Shown here: positions 1-7,033 of the stretch, in pieces
How positions within the stretch are numbered: the first letter of the stretch is position 1
How the letters are laid out: every line of letters begins with the position of its first letter
Assembly (NCBI GenBank): GCA_050743385.1
Contig: JBOGFJ010000255.1
Span: 1 to 19,463, forward strand
Reading direction: 5' to 3'
DNA length: 19,463 bases
Source: JACDBD01 sp050743385
GTDB lineage: Bacteria > Actinomycetota > Acidimicrobiia > IMCC26256 > JACDBD01
The notes under the pieces: generated by a model
What the model was told of the DNA's origin: nothing
Database searches by the model: none
The model's input: the letters and a program-made list of their open reading frames with translations, nothing else
Made by a program: the position numbers and the translations under genes

Positions 1-129
1 TGCGGGCGGGTCAGGCCGACGCCACGCCCGCGGCCGGGCCGCGACGGCCCCCAGAAGTCGGGATCGGGCGCGGGATTCTCGGCGCGGCCGCGGTGCGGCG
101 GAGCCGGGGGCGAAACGGTGTCGGCCATG
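1..129 (-). CDS. Unidentified protein, N-terminal 43 codons only
   Basis: An ATG at 127-129 (minus) is preceded at good distance by a GGAGG ribosome binding site, and the frame stays open to the window edge. The visible 43 residues begin MADTVSPPAPPHRGRAENPA and are rich in Pro, Gly and Arg, with no hydrophobic segment or recognisable motif, so they look like a disordered N-terminal tail. The gene lies downstream of leuS and the HExxH gene in the same direction, separated from the latter by 113 bases. In many actinobacteria competence genes such as comEA lie in this neighbourhood, but nothing here confirms that. The strong ribosome binding site is the main reason to believe in it. Confidence 0.5.
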
Positions 130-242
130 GCGACCTCCGGTCTGGTCGGTGCGGTGAGCGCGCGACGGCGCGCCGGGAGAACCGGAGGAAGTGCCGGGGG
201 AACGCACGGAACGTACCAGCGGGGCCGGCGCCGGGAAAGGGG

Positions 243-596
243 TCAGTGGCCGGTGAGCGCCCGCGCTTCCCGCTCGAAGGGGATGGCGGCGTAGGCGTCG
301 CGGTGACGAAGGCCCCGGAGCCGGCCGCGTGCGTACGAGCCGAGGTAGTACCAGAGGAAGCGGACTGCGCCCGACTCCCGCCACTGCCGGACGTGCACCA
401 GCTCGTGAGCGAGCAGCCCGGTGTCGTGTTCGTGGCCGCGGCGGAGCAAGACCCAGCGCGCCAGCGTCATGCCGGCGACGCCCGGCGTCAGCAGCGGCAC
501 CACCACCACGCGCGCCCGCCGCCGGTCGAGCTCGGGGACGTGGGTGAAGCGGCCGTGCTCCTCGGCGTTCAGGGAGCGGCCCACACGACCGCTCAC
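243..596 (-). CDS. Small HExxH putative zinc metallopeptidase-like protein (DUF4157-like)
   Basis: 117 residues from a GTG at 594-596 whose last bases overlap the leuS stop as GTGA, so translation is probably coupled to leuS. Residues 61-72 read LLAHELVHVRQW. HELVH (64-68) is a zincin HExxH zinc-binding signature, and the AHEL-H-V-x-QW context resembles the short DUF4157/eCIS-core-like domains. A conserved-looking C-terminal IPFEREAR (105-112) offers Glu108 or Glu110 as a possible third metal ligand. There is no signal peptide; the stretch VVVVPLLTPGVAGMTLARWVLL (30-51) is moderately hydrophobic but probably core sheet and helix. The start is chosen because the frame upstream runs through leuS coding sequence. 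Enzymatic activity is inferred from the motif only, and substrate and role are unknown. Confidence 0.75.
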   Translation of the reverse strand: MSGRVGRSLNAEEHGRFTHVPELDRRRARVVVVPLLTPGVAGMTLARWVLLRRGHEHDTGLLAHELVHVRQWRESGAVRFLWYYLGSYARGRLRGLRHRDAYAAIPFEREARALTGH

Positions 597-3436
597 TCGA
601 CGACGAAGTTGACCAGTCGGCCGGGAACGACGACGACCCTGCGAACGGTCTTCCCGGCCAGGGCGGCGGCCACCTTCTCTTCGGCGCGCGCGGCGGCCTC
701 CACGTCGGCCTCGGAAGCATCGGTGGGCACCAGGATGCGGGCGCGCACCTTGGTGTTCATCTGGACTGCGATCTCCACCTGCTCCTCCACGAGCAGCGCC
801 GGGTCGGGCTCGGGGAAGGGCTCGAAGACCAGCGAGTCGGTATGACCGAGTCGCTCCCACAACTCTTCGCCGACATGCGGCGCCAGCGGGGCGACCATCA
901 GCGTCAGGGGCTCGACGACCTCGCGGGACGCCGCCCCGCGCCGCGCGACGACCTCGTTGAGCCGGTTGTTGAGCTCGAACAGTCGCGCAATGGCCGTGTT
1001 GAACGAAAGCTCGTCCATGTCGGCGCGAACGGCGGCGATCGTCCGGTGCAAAAGCCGACGCGTCTCCTCGTCGGCAGGCTCGTCGTCGACGCGTGGCTCG
1101 CCCGTCTCCTCGTCGACGATGTTGCGCCAGAGCCTCTGCAGGAAGCGGTGCACACCTACGATGTCGGTCGTGCTCCACGCCCGGCTGGCGTCGAGGGGCC
1201 CCATGAACATCTCGTACAGCCGCAGGGTGTCGGCACCGTACTCGGCGTAGATGTCGTCGGGCGTGACGACGTTCTTCAGGCTCTTGCCCATCTTGCCGTA
1301 CTCGGGTGCGACCGGCTCGCCCTCGAAGAGGTACTCGTCGCCGCGCTTCTCGACCTCGGAGGCTTCGACGTAGAAGCCACGCGCGTCGACATAGGCCGGG
1401 GCCTGGATGTAGCCCTGGTTGAAGAGGCGTTGGAACGGCTCGGGAGTCGAGACGTACCCGAGATCGAAGAGCACCTTCTGCCAGAACCGCGCGTAGAGCA
1501 GGTGCAGCACCGCGTGCTCGACGCCGCCGACGTAGAGGTCGACGGCGCCCACCGTCGGCTGGCCGTCGGGGCGAAGGGTGCGCGACCAGTACCGCTCGAC
1601 CTCCGCGTCGACCAGGGTGTTCTCGTTCGTGGGATCGAGATAGCGCAAGTGGTACCAGCAGGAACCCGCCCAGTTGGGCATGGTGTTGACCTCGCGCAGA
1701 TAGGTCTTGGGCCCGTCGCCCAGGTCGAGTTCGACCGTGACCCAGTGCTCGGCCCGCGCCAGGGGCGGCTCCGGCGTCTCCTCGTCCTCGCCCACGATGC
1801 GGGGCTCGAAGTCGTCGATCTCGGGCAACGTGACCGGCAGCATCGATTCGGGGAGCGCCACCGGGAGATCGTGCTCGTCGAACACGATGGGGAACGGCTC
1901 GCCCCAGTACCGCTGGCGGCTGAACAGCCAGTCGCGCAGCTTGTAGGTGACGGTTGGTGTGCCGTTGCCGGTCTCCTCCAACCACTCGTTGATCCGTTCC
2001 TTCGCGGCGACGACGTCGAGCCCGTCGAGGAAGCCACTGTTGATCGCCGGCCCGTCGCCCAGGTACGCCTCCCCCTCGAACTCGGGGGGTGGCTGCACGG
2101 TGCGGACGATGTCGAGGTCGAACTCGCGGGCGAAGTCCCAGTCGCGCTGGTCCTGACCGGGCACGGCCATGATCGCACCGGTCCCGTAGCCGGCAAGGAC
2201 GTAGTCGGCGACGAAGATCGGGATTCGCTCGTCGTTCGCGGGGTTGATGACGTAGGCCCCGATGAAGACGCCCGTCTTCTCCTTCCCCTCGGCCTGCCGC
2301 TCGAGATCGGTCTTCTTCTCCGCGAACTGGCGGTAGGCGGCGACGGCCTCGGGTGGCTGCACGTCGATGCCGAAGCTGCCGCGCCATGCCGGCGGCGTGT
2401 CGGGCGGCCACTCGTTCGGCACGATCTCGTCGACGAGGTCGAGCTCGGGGGCAAGCACCATGTAGGTGGCGCCGAAGAGCGTGTCGGGCCGAGTGGTGAA
2501 GACGCGAATGCCGAGATCAGCGTGGCCCTCGACCGGGAAGACGACGTCGGCGCCGGTGCTCCGCCCGATCCAGTTGCGCTGCATGATCTTGATGGGCTCG
2601 GGCCAGTCGAGCACGTCGAGGTCGTCGAGCAGGCGATCGGCGTATGCGGTGATACGCAGCATCCACTGGCGGAGCGGGCGCTTGTACACCGGATAGTTGC
2701 CGCGCTCGCTGCGACCCTCGGGAGTCACCTCCTCGTTGGAGAGCACCGTTCCCAGTGCCGGGCACCAGTTGACCGGCGATTCGTCGAGGTAGGCGAGGCG
2801 GTACGAGTCGACGAGCATGCGGCGATCGACCGCGCCGAGCTCCGACCACTCGGAACCGTCGGCGGGCGGGCGCGTGCCGGCGTCGAGCTCGGCGAGCAGG
2901 TCGGCGATGGGACGGGCGCGACCCTGGGCGTGGTCGTACCACGAGTTGAACATCTGGAGGAAGATCCACTGCGTCCAGCGGTAGTAGCCGGGGTCGGTGG
3001 TGACGATGGCGCGGCGCGAGTCGTGGCCCAAGCCGAGCGCCCGCAGCTGGCGCTTCATCGTGGCGATGTTCTCGTCGGTCGTGACCCTCGGGTGCTGGCC
3101 CGTCTGGACCGCGTACTGCTCGGCGGGCAGGCCGAACGCGTCGTACCCGAGCGTGTGGAGCACGTTGAAGCCGGTCATGCGCTTGAACCGGGCGTACACG
3201 TCGGTGCCGATGTAGCCGAGGGGATGGCCGACGTGGAGGCCGGCGCCGCTCGGGTACGGGAACATGTCCATCACGAACAACTTCCGGCGGTCCGTGACCC
3301 GTTCGAACCCGTCGGAGAGGGGCCCGGTGGGGTTGGGCGTCCAGAAGGTGTGCTCGGCCTCCCAACGGTCCTGCCACTTGGCCTCGATCTCGTTGGCCAA
3401 CGCGGCCGCGTAGCGGAACTTGGGCGCGTCCGTCAT
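593..3436 (-). CDS. leuS: Leucyl-tRNA synthetase
   Basis: 947 residues, a normal length for bacterial LeuS. It charges tRNA-Leu with leucine in the cytosol (class Ia synthetase). The HIGH-type signature HVGH is at 68-71 inside YPSGAGLHVGHPLGY. The signature lysine loop is KMGKS (715-719), the form common in actinobacteria. Between them are the Rossmann catalytic core, the CP1 editing domain (roughly 290-480, from NWIGRSTGADV onwards) and the second catalytic half with WGEPFPIV and the CWYHLRYLDP region. The C-terminus has the anticodon-binding helical domain and the small C-terminal domain ending LVNFVVE. The ATG at 3434-3436 is chosen because the protein then begins in the usual FRY...IE-KWQ region; no good Shine-Dalgarno is present, but a TACGCT hexamer lies 9 bases upstream. 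The gene is divergent from tRNA-Ala. Confidence 0.98.
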   Translation of the reverse strand: MTDAPKFRYAAALANEIEAKWQDRWEAEHTFWTPNPTGPLSDGFERVTDRRKLFVMDMFPYPSGAGLHVGHPLGYIGTDVYARFKRMTGFNVLHTLGYDAFGLPAEQYAVQTGQHPRVTTDENIATMKRQLRALGLGHDSRRAIVTTDPGYYRWTQWIFLQMFNSWYDHAQGRARPIADLLAELDAGTRPPADGSEWSELGAVDRRMLVDSYRLAYLDESPVNWCPALGTVLSNEEVTPEGRSERGNYPVYKRPLRQWMLRITAYADRLLDDLDVLDWPEPIKIMQRNWIGRSTGADVVFPVEGHADLGIRVFTTRPDTLFGATYMVLAPELDLVDEIVPNEWPPDTPPAWRGSFGIDVQPPEAVAAYRQFAEKKTDLERQAEGKEKTGVFIGAYVINPANDERIPIFVADYVLAGYGTGAIMAVPGQDQRDWDFAREFDLDIVRTVQPPPEFEGEAYLGDGPAINSGFLDGLDVVAAKERINEWLEETGNGTPTVTYKLRDWLFSRQRYWGEPFPIVFDEHDLPVALPESMLPVTLPEIDDFEPRIVGEDEETPEPPLARAEHWVTVELDLGDGPKTYLREVNTMPNWAGSCWYHLRYLDPTNENTLVDAEVERYWSRTLRPDGQPTVGAVDLYVGGVEHAVLHLLYARFWQKVLFDLGYVSTPEPFQRLFNQGYIQAPAYVDARGFYVEASEVEKRGDEYLFEGEPVAPEYGKMGKSLKNVVTPDDIYAEYGADTLRLYEMFMGPLDASRAWSTTDIVGVHRFLQRLWRNIVDEETGEPRVDDEPADEETRRLLHRTIAAVRADMDELSFNTAIARLFELNNRLNEVVARRGAASREVVEPLTLMVAPLAPHVGEELWERLGHTDSLVFEPFPEPDPALLVEEQVEIAVQMNTKVRARILVPTDASEADVEAAARAEEKVAAALAGKTVRRVVVVPGRLVNFVVE

Positions 3437-3445
3437 GGTGCGCTG

Positions 3446-3451
3446 AGCGTA
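3446..3451 (-). promoter_or_regulatory. Candidate -10 element for leuS
   Basis: TACGCT on the minus strand, 9 bases before the leuS ATG. Transcription starting 6-7 bases after it would give a nearly leaderless mRNA, which fits the absence of a Shine-Dalgarno sequence. No convincing -35 is seen. Confidence 0.35.
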
Positions 3452-3507
3452 CCGGGCGCCCTTCCGGCTCCCGCTCTACGGCAAGGGCCATCGGAGTACG
3501 CGCTTGG

Positions 3508-3513
3508 TACCCT
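3508..3513 (+). promoter_or_regulatory. Candidate -10 element for tRNA-Ala
   Basis: TACCCT on the plus strand, 10 bases before the first base of the mature tRNA. It fits the TANNNT consensus of actinobacterial SigA-type promoters. No clear -35 hexamer is visible at 17-18 bases upstream. Confidence 0.35.
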
Positions 3514-3523
3514 GGCGGGCTCC

Positions 3524-3597
3524 GGGGATGTAGCTCAGTCTGGTAGAGCGCCTCCATGGCATGGAGGAAGTCGTGGGTTCAAGTCCCATCATCTCCA
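3524..3597 (+). tRNA. tRNA-Ala (anticodon GGC)
   Basis: A complete cloverleaf folds by eye. Acceptor 3524-3530 pairs with 3590-3596, the D stem is 3533-3536/3546-3549, the anticodon stem is 3551-3555/3563-3567, and the T stem is 3573-3577/3585-3589 with TTCAAGT in the loop. The anticodon is GGC at 3558-3560, which reads alanine codons GCC and GCU. The third acceptor pair is G3:U70, the alanine identity element read by AlaRS, which supports the assignment independently of the anticodon. The discriminator base is A3597; the CCA end is not encoded (ACCC follows). No terminator is obvious immediately downstream. Confidence 0.97.
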
Positions 3598-3699
3598 CCC
3601 TTCACTATCTATCACAATCTTGAATGCGCTCGGCCTCTCGGCTGGCCCGCAGAGCGAATTCGGCGCGCGACGCGACACGCCGACCCGCCAAACGCCGCT

Positions 3700-3870
3700 C
3701 GCCCGCCGTCGGTGTCGTGATCGTCGACGTCACCGACGGCCTTGCCGTCGCGCACCGTCCAGACAATGCGACCGGCGCGTCGAGCTTGCCCCCGCGCCTC
3801 GGTCGTGCCGGTCGCGCGTCCTTCCACGACGACGACATCGCCAGCGTCGTGGAAAGCGTGGATCATCGTT
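3700..3870 (-). pseudogene. Probable remnant of a SnoaL/NTF2-like gene
   Basis: Two minus-strand frames alternate to give a SnoaL-like core. One frame reads AFHDAGDVVVVEGRATGTTE, the next reads GKLDAPVA, then the first frame resumes with VWTVRDGKAVGDVDDHDT. This order matches the usual pattern of the family (DAGD-x-VVV-x-GR, then a LDAP-type strand, then VWTVRDGKV). One base too many in a run of five G and a second shift about 30 bases later would explain the break. The usual N-terminal part is not recognisable, and after the core the frames run into Arg-rich sequence. It fills the space between tRNA-Ala and hisH. The family match is from memory of sequence patterns, so confidence is moderate. 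The opposite-strand frame over 3624-3908 has no recognisable feature and is probably a shadow. Confidence 0.42.
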
Positions 3871-3900
3871 CTCGAGGGCGGCAGCCAGGAGGTCGACTCG

Positions 3901-3906
3901 TACACT
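3901..3906 (+). promoter_or_regulatory. Candidate -10 element for hisH-hisF
   Basis: TACACT on the plus strand, 8 bases before the hisH GTG. GAGG at 3907-3910 lies between and could also act as a weak ribosome binding site if transcription starts further upstream. No clear -35. Confidence 0.38.
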
Positions 3907-3914
3907 GAGGCGCC

Positions 3915-4520
3915 GTGATCGACGTCATCGACTACCGGGCCGGGAACTCGCCCAGCGTCGTCTACGCGCTGGAGAAGCTCGGGCTCCCCTGCCGGCTGGT
4001 CGGTAAGCCCGAGGAGTTACTGGCCTCGGAGCGACTGGTCCTCCCCGGGGTCGGTGCGGCACGCGCGACGCTCGAGTCGCTCGACGAATCCGGGCTCACC
4101 GAGCCGCTCGTCGAGCGAGTGAAGCGCGATCGCATCCCCTTTCTCGGGATCTGCATCGGCCTCCAGGTGCTGTTCGAGCACAGCGAAGAGGAGGACACGC
4201 CGGGCCTCGGCTGGCTCGGAGGGATCGTCCGGCGCTTCCCCGACTCCGGGCGCGTCCCCCAGATCGGCTGGAACGACGTCTCCGTCACCCGACCCCACCC
4301 GCTCTGGGAGGGGCTGCCGACCCGCGGACACTTCTACTTCGTCAACTCGTACTACGCCGTCCCATCGGATCCCCACGCCGTCGTCGCCACGACCGACTAC
4401 GGCCTCGAGTTCTGCTCGGTCGTCGGGCGCGACAACATCGCCGCCACGCAGTTCCACGCCGAGAAGAGCGGGCCGCTCGGCTTGCGCATCCTCGCCAACT
4501 TCGCCGGCTGGGCTCCCTGA
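3915..4520 (+). CDS. hisH: Imidazole glycerol phosphate synthase, glutaminase subunit HisH
   Basis: 201 residues, the normal family length. HisH is a class I glutamine amidotransferase that hydrolyses glutamine and passes ammonia to HisF for histidine and AICAR production. The nucleophile elbow GICIGLQ places the catalytic Cys at 80, and QFHAEKSG gives His181 and Glu183, so the triad is intact. The oxyanion region LVLPGVGA (41-48) is also present. The start GTG at 3915 gives the canonical N-terminus IDVIDYRAGN. The segment AGNSPSV differs from the usual AGNLRSV. hisF follows after a single base, so the two are surely co-translated. No other his gene is in the window. See the finding on HisF for reasons to ask whether the pair makes the usual product. 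Confidence 0.92.
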   Translation: MIDVIDYRAGNSPSVVYALEKLGLPCRLVGKPEELLASERLVLPGVGAARATLESLDESGLTEPLVERVKRDRIPFLGICIGLQVLFEHSEEEDTPGLGWLGGIVRRFPDSGRVPQIGWNDVSVTRPHPLWEGLPTRGHFYFVNSYYAVPSDPHAVVATTDYGLEFCSVVGRDNIAATQFHAEKSGPLGLRILANFAGWAP

Positions 4521-4521
4521 C

Positions 4522-5319
4522 ATGCTGACCAGGCGGCTCATTGCCTGCTTCGACGTCATCGACGGCCGGGTCACGAAGGCGCAGCAGTTCCAGGACAACA
4601 TCGACGTCGCGCCCGCCGAGGAGCTGGCGGCGCAGCTGTACGACGACCAGATCGACGAGATCGTCTTCTACGACATCACCGCGAGCGCCCAACGGCGCAA
4701 GATCGACCTCGAGACCGTGCGTGCCGTTGCCCGCCACGTGTTCGTGCCGTTCACGGTGGGAGGCGGCATCCGGTCGGTCGACGACATGTTCGAGGTGCTC
4801 AAGGCGGGCGCCGAGAAGATCAGCGTCGACTCGATGGCGGTGCGCAACCCCGAGATCATCCGCGACGGCGCGCGCGCCTTCGGGCGGCAGTGCGTCGTGC
4901 TCAGCACCCAGGTGAAGCACGCCGGCACCCGTCCCGGGCTCCCGAGCGGCTACGAGGTGTTCATCGACGGCGCCCGCGAGCCGACGGGGCTCGACGCGCT
5001 CGACTGGGTGCGCCGCGGTGAGGAGCTCGGCGCGGGCGAGATCGTCGTCAACAGCATCGATCGCGACGGCACCGCCTCGGGCTACGACCTCGAGATCACG
5101 CGTGCGATAGCCGACGCGGTCAACGTCCCCGTCATCGCCTCGGGCGGGGCCGGCGCCGTCGAGCACATCGCAGCCGGTCTCACCGACGGTGGCGCGTCGG
5201 CGGCGATCATCAGCTCGATCCTCTACTCTCCCCGCTTCGACCGCAACCTCGGCGTGCGGGAGCTCAAGGAGTCCCTCATTGCCCGGGGTGTGCCGATGCG
5301 GCCCTACCTGGCGGGTTAG
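4522..5319 (+). CDS. hisF: Imidazole glycerol phosphate synthase cyclase subunit HisF (Asp130 replaced by Gln)
   Basis: 265 residues forming a (beta/alpha)8 barrel. Asp11 (ACFDV), Lys19, DITAS (51-55), the phosphate-binding loops TVGGGIRS (78-85) and ASGGAGAVEH, and SIDRDGT (178-184) are all visible. In Thermotoga HisF the catalytic residues are Asp11 and Asp130. Here the strand that normally reads VVVAIDAKR reads VVLSTQVKH, so position 130 is Gln (codon CAG at 4909-4911). A short insertion follows (AGTRPGLPSGYEV), of the kind I recall in HisF sequences with an IPSGYEV segment. The gene starts one base after the hisH stop. Its TAG stop overlaps the stop of the converging rsfS. Annotation as HisF is secure; normal cyclase activity is less so. 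Confidence 0.9.
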   Translation: MLTRRLIACFDVIDGRVTKAQQFQDNIDVAPAEELAAQLYDDQIDEIVFYDITASAQRRKIDLETVRAVARHVFVPFTVGGGIRSVDDMFEVLKAGAEKISVDSMAVRNPEIIRDGARAFGRQCVVLSTQVKHAGTRPGLPSGYEVFIDGAREPTGLDALDWVRRGEELGAGEIVVNSIDRDGTASGYDLEITRAIADAVNVPVIASGGAGAVEHIAAGLTDGGASAAIISSILYSPRFDRNLGVRELKESLIARGVPMRPYLAG

Positions 5320-5696
5320 GAGACTGCGGCGGTCTGCTCCCAGTCGATGCGGGGGGCATCGGCCCACAGCCGATCGAGGTCGTAGTACGCGCGCGTCTCG
5401 GCCAGGAACACATGCACGACGAGGTCGCCGTAATCGAGCAGCACCCACGACGCGTCGTCGAGACCCTCGACGCTCCGAGGTGACATGCCGTCGCGCTCCC
5501 GCAGGGCGTGCTCGACCTGGTCGACGATCGTGCGCACCTGGCGGGTGTTCGAGCCACTGACGATGACGAAGGCGTCGGTGATGGAGATGATGTCGCCGAC
5601 GTCGAGCACCGCGATTTCGTCGGCCTTCTTGGCCGCGGCGCTCCCGGCGGCGATGGCGGCCCGGCGGTGCGCGTCTTCGACCGGGGGGCTGGTCAA
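5316..5696 (-). CDS. rsfS: Ribosomal silencing factor RsfS (Iojap/DUF143 family)
   Basis: 126 residues from a TTG at 5694-5696. RsfS binds uL14 on the 50S subunit and blocks 30S joining when nutrients are low. The whole Iojap domain is visible: AAAKKADEIAVLDVGD, then the hallmark ITDAFVIVSGSNTRQV, VEGLDDASWVLLDYGDLVVHVF, and ETRAYYDLDRLWADAPRIDW. No ATG or GTG is available between the nadD stop and the conserved domain, so TTG, 22 bases after nadD, is the most likely start; the ribosome binding site is poor, which suggests coupling to nadD. Position next to nadD is the typical bacterial arrangement. Its stop overlaps that of hisF, which converges from the other strand. Confidence 0.93.
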   Translation of the reverse strand: MTSPPVEDAHRRAAIAAGSAAAKKADEIAVLDVGDIISITDAFVIVSGSNTRQVRTIVDQVEHALRERDGMSPRSVEGLDDASWVLLDYGDLVVHVFLAETRAYYDLDRLWADAPRIDWEQTAAVS

Positions 5697-5718
5697 GCGG
5701 CCGCCGCACGGGTCGTCA

Positions 5719-6300
5719 TCACGGTCGAGTGTAGAGGCCGCGCTCCCGGATGGCACGCACCGTTCCCGGTGGAACCAACCCGTCGATGGGCCGTCCTTCC
5801 GCCAGCCGGGCGCGGAGGTCGGTCGAGGAGACCTCGAGGCGGGGGATCCGGACGTGCACGACGTGCCAGCCCTCCGCCGGCGGAGCCACGTCGTGCTCGC
5901 CGCTACGCTCCACCACCACGATGGTCGCGAGCGCGCGCGTCTCCTCCAGGCGTCGCCACGTCGGCATGTTGCGTACCGCGTCCGCCCCGAGCACCAGGAA
6001 CAGGTCGCGGCCGGGCGCGGCAAGCGCCTCGAGCGTGTCGGCCGTCACCGACGGCCCGGCGCGCTCGATCTCGATCGCCGACGCCTCCACGCCGTCGATG
6101 CCCTCGACGGCCGCCTCGACGAGGGCGAGGCGATCGGCCGCCGGCGCGACCATCTGCTCACGCTTCTGCCACGGGTCGCCCGCCACCACCATCAACACGC
6201 GGTCGAGTCGCAGCACCGCCCGTGTCTCCACTGCCGCGACCACGTGGCCGACGTGCACGGGATCGAATGTCCCGCCGAACACACCGATGCGGTCGCCCAT
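5719..6300 (-). CDS. nadD: Nicotinate-nucleotide adenylyltransferase
   Basis: 193 residues. NadD adenylates nicotinate mononucleotide with ATP to give deamido-NAD in the cytosol. The nucleotidyltransferase signature GGTFDPVHVGH is at 9-19 with the HxGH motif complete, LVLGADAVRNMPTWRR is the substrate-binding region, and the second nucleotide motif appears as VSSTDLRARLAEG, the counterpart of the usual ISSTxIR. The length is usual. The ATG at 6298-6300 starts directly before the conserved first strand (MGDRIGVFGG). A TAGACT hexamer 6 bases upstream and no Shine-Dalgarno suggest a leaderless transcript. rsfS follows, and an ACT-domain gene is divergent. Confidence 0.97.
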   Translation of the reverse strand: MGDRIGVFGGTFDPVHVGHVVAAVETRAVLRLDRVLMVVAGDPWQKREQMVAPAADRLALVEAAVEGIDGVEASAIEIERAGPSVTADTLEALAAPGRDLFLVLGADAVRNMPTWRRLEETRALATIVVVERSGEHDVAPPAEGWHVVHVRIPRLEVSSTDLRARLAEGRPIDGLVPPGTVRAIRERGLYTRP

Positions 6301-6306
6301 GGGCGA

Positions 6307-6312
6307 AGTCTA
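6307..6312 (-). promoter_or_regulatory. Candidate -10 element for nadD-rsfS
   Basis: TAGACT on the minus strand, exactly 6 bases before the nadD ATG. The predicted start of transcription falls on or next to the A of the ATG, consistent with leaderless translation. It faces away from a matching element for the divergent gene at 6353-6358. Confidence 0.45.
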
Positions 6313-6352
6313 CGGTTCACGAGCTCGAAACACTCCCGTAGCGCGCCCGTCG

Positions 6353-6358
6353 TAACCT
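6353..6358 (+). promoter_or_regulatory. Candidate -10 element for the ACT-domain gene
   Basis: TAACCT on the plus strand, 6 bases before the ATG at 6365. This is the same geometry as for nadD on the other strand, in a shared 64-base intergenic region. Confidence 0.45.
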
Positions 6359-6364
6359 GGAATC

Positions 6365-7021
6365 ATGAGTGAGTCCCCGTCCGCACGCGCGCACGTCCTC
6401 GTGCGGGTCTGGCTTCCCGACCGTCCCGGCGCGCTGGGCGCGGTCGCTTCGCGGATCGGCGCGATGCGGGGCGACATCATCGGGCTCGACGTGCTCGAAC
6501 GCGGCAAGTCGGTGGCGGTCGACGAGTTCGCCGTCGAGCTCGAGCAAGTGGAGCTCGTACCGATGCTCGTACGCGAGATCGAGGAGGTCGACGGGGCGTC
6601 GGTCGAGGAGGTGCGCGTCGTCACCAGCTTCCCCGATCCGCGAATCGACGCGCTCGAGTCCGCGGCTGCGCTGTGTCAGGCCGACGGCATCGACGAGCTC
6701 CAGAACGCGCTCGTGTGCCAGCTGCGCGACGAGTTCGTCGCCGACTGGGTGGCACTCCTGGAGCAAGGCTGCGTGCTGCATGCCGACGGCGTCCTGCCGG
6801 CGACCGAGAAGCTCGCCGCGTTCGCCGCCGGGACGGTCGCGTCCCCGCTGGTCGCCGAGGGTGCGACCGGGCCCGAAGATCTCGCCGTGGCGACGCTCCC
6901 CGCCCACGACGCCGCCCTCCTCGTCGGGCGGGACGGCCACCCGTTCCGCCGGCGTGAGCGCATGCAGCTGCTGGCCCTCGCACGGATCGCCGGTCGGGCA
7001 TGGGAGCTGCTCCAGCGCTGA
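6365..7021 (+). CDS. ACT-domain regulatory protein with a GAF-like C-terminal part
   Basis: 218 residues, function unknown. Residues about 10-80 form an ACT domain: VLVRVWLPDRPGALGAVASR is the usual beta-alpha entry with the DRPGAL ligand-binding turn, followed by GDIIGLDVLERG and DEFAVEL. ACT domains typically bind amino acids. The remaining 130 residues include HDAALLVGRDGHPF and end RRRERMQLLALARIAGRAWELL, which resembles the last strand and helix of a GAF domain (F-xx-RE-xx-LL-LARIAG); this second assignment is weak. No DNA-binding or catalytic motif is seen, so it is probably a sensor. The ATG is chosen from the -10 spacing; alternative frames give Ser/Arg-rich nonsense. It converges on the VWA gene with 12 bases between. 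Confidence 0.82.
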   Translation: MSESPSARAHVLVRVWLPDRPGALGAVASRIGAMRGDIIGLDVLERGKSVAVDEFAVELEQVELVPMLVREIEEVDGASVEEVRVVTSFPDPRIDALESAAALCQADGIDELQNALVCQLRDEFVADWVALLEQGCVLHADGVLPATEKLAAFAAGTVASPLVAEGATGPEDLAVATLPAHDAALLVGRDGHPFRRRERMQLLALARIAGRAWELLQR

Positions 7022-7033
7022 CCTCCCCGGTGC

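Noticed and set aside
210..215. TACGTT as a -10 for the left-end gene
   Set aside because: It lies about 80 bases before the ATG without a -35 partner, and that gene has a strong ribosome binding site, so the geometry seen for leaderless genes does not apply.
597..2411. Long minus-strand frame leading into the small HExxH gene
   Set aside because: This part is an Arg-rich alternative frame of leuS. Only the last 117 codons after the leuS stop look like a protein.
3573..3597. tRNA-Ala 3' end as an integration (att) site
   Set aside because: No second copy of the tRNA 3' end is in the window and no integrase gene is near. The decayed gene next door is only circumstantial.
842..4006. 1054-codon open frame on the plus strand
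   Set aside because: It is antisense to leuS, runs through the tRNA gene and into hisH, and has the Val/Glu/Arg-rich composition of a codon-bias shadow in high-G+C DNA. leuS has complete family motifs.
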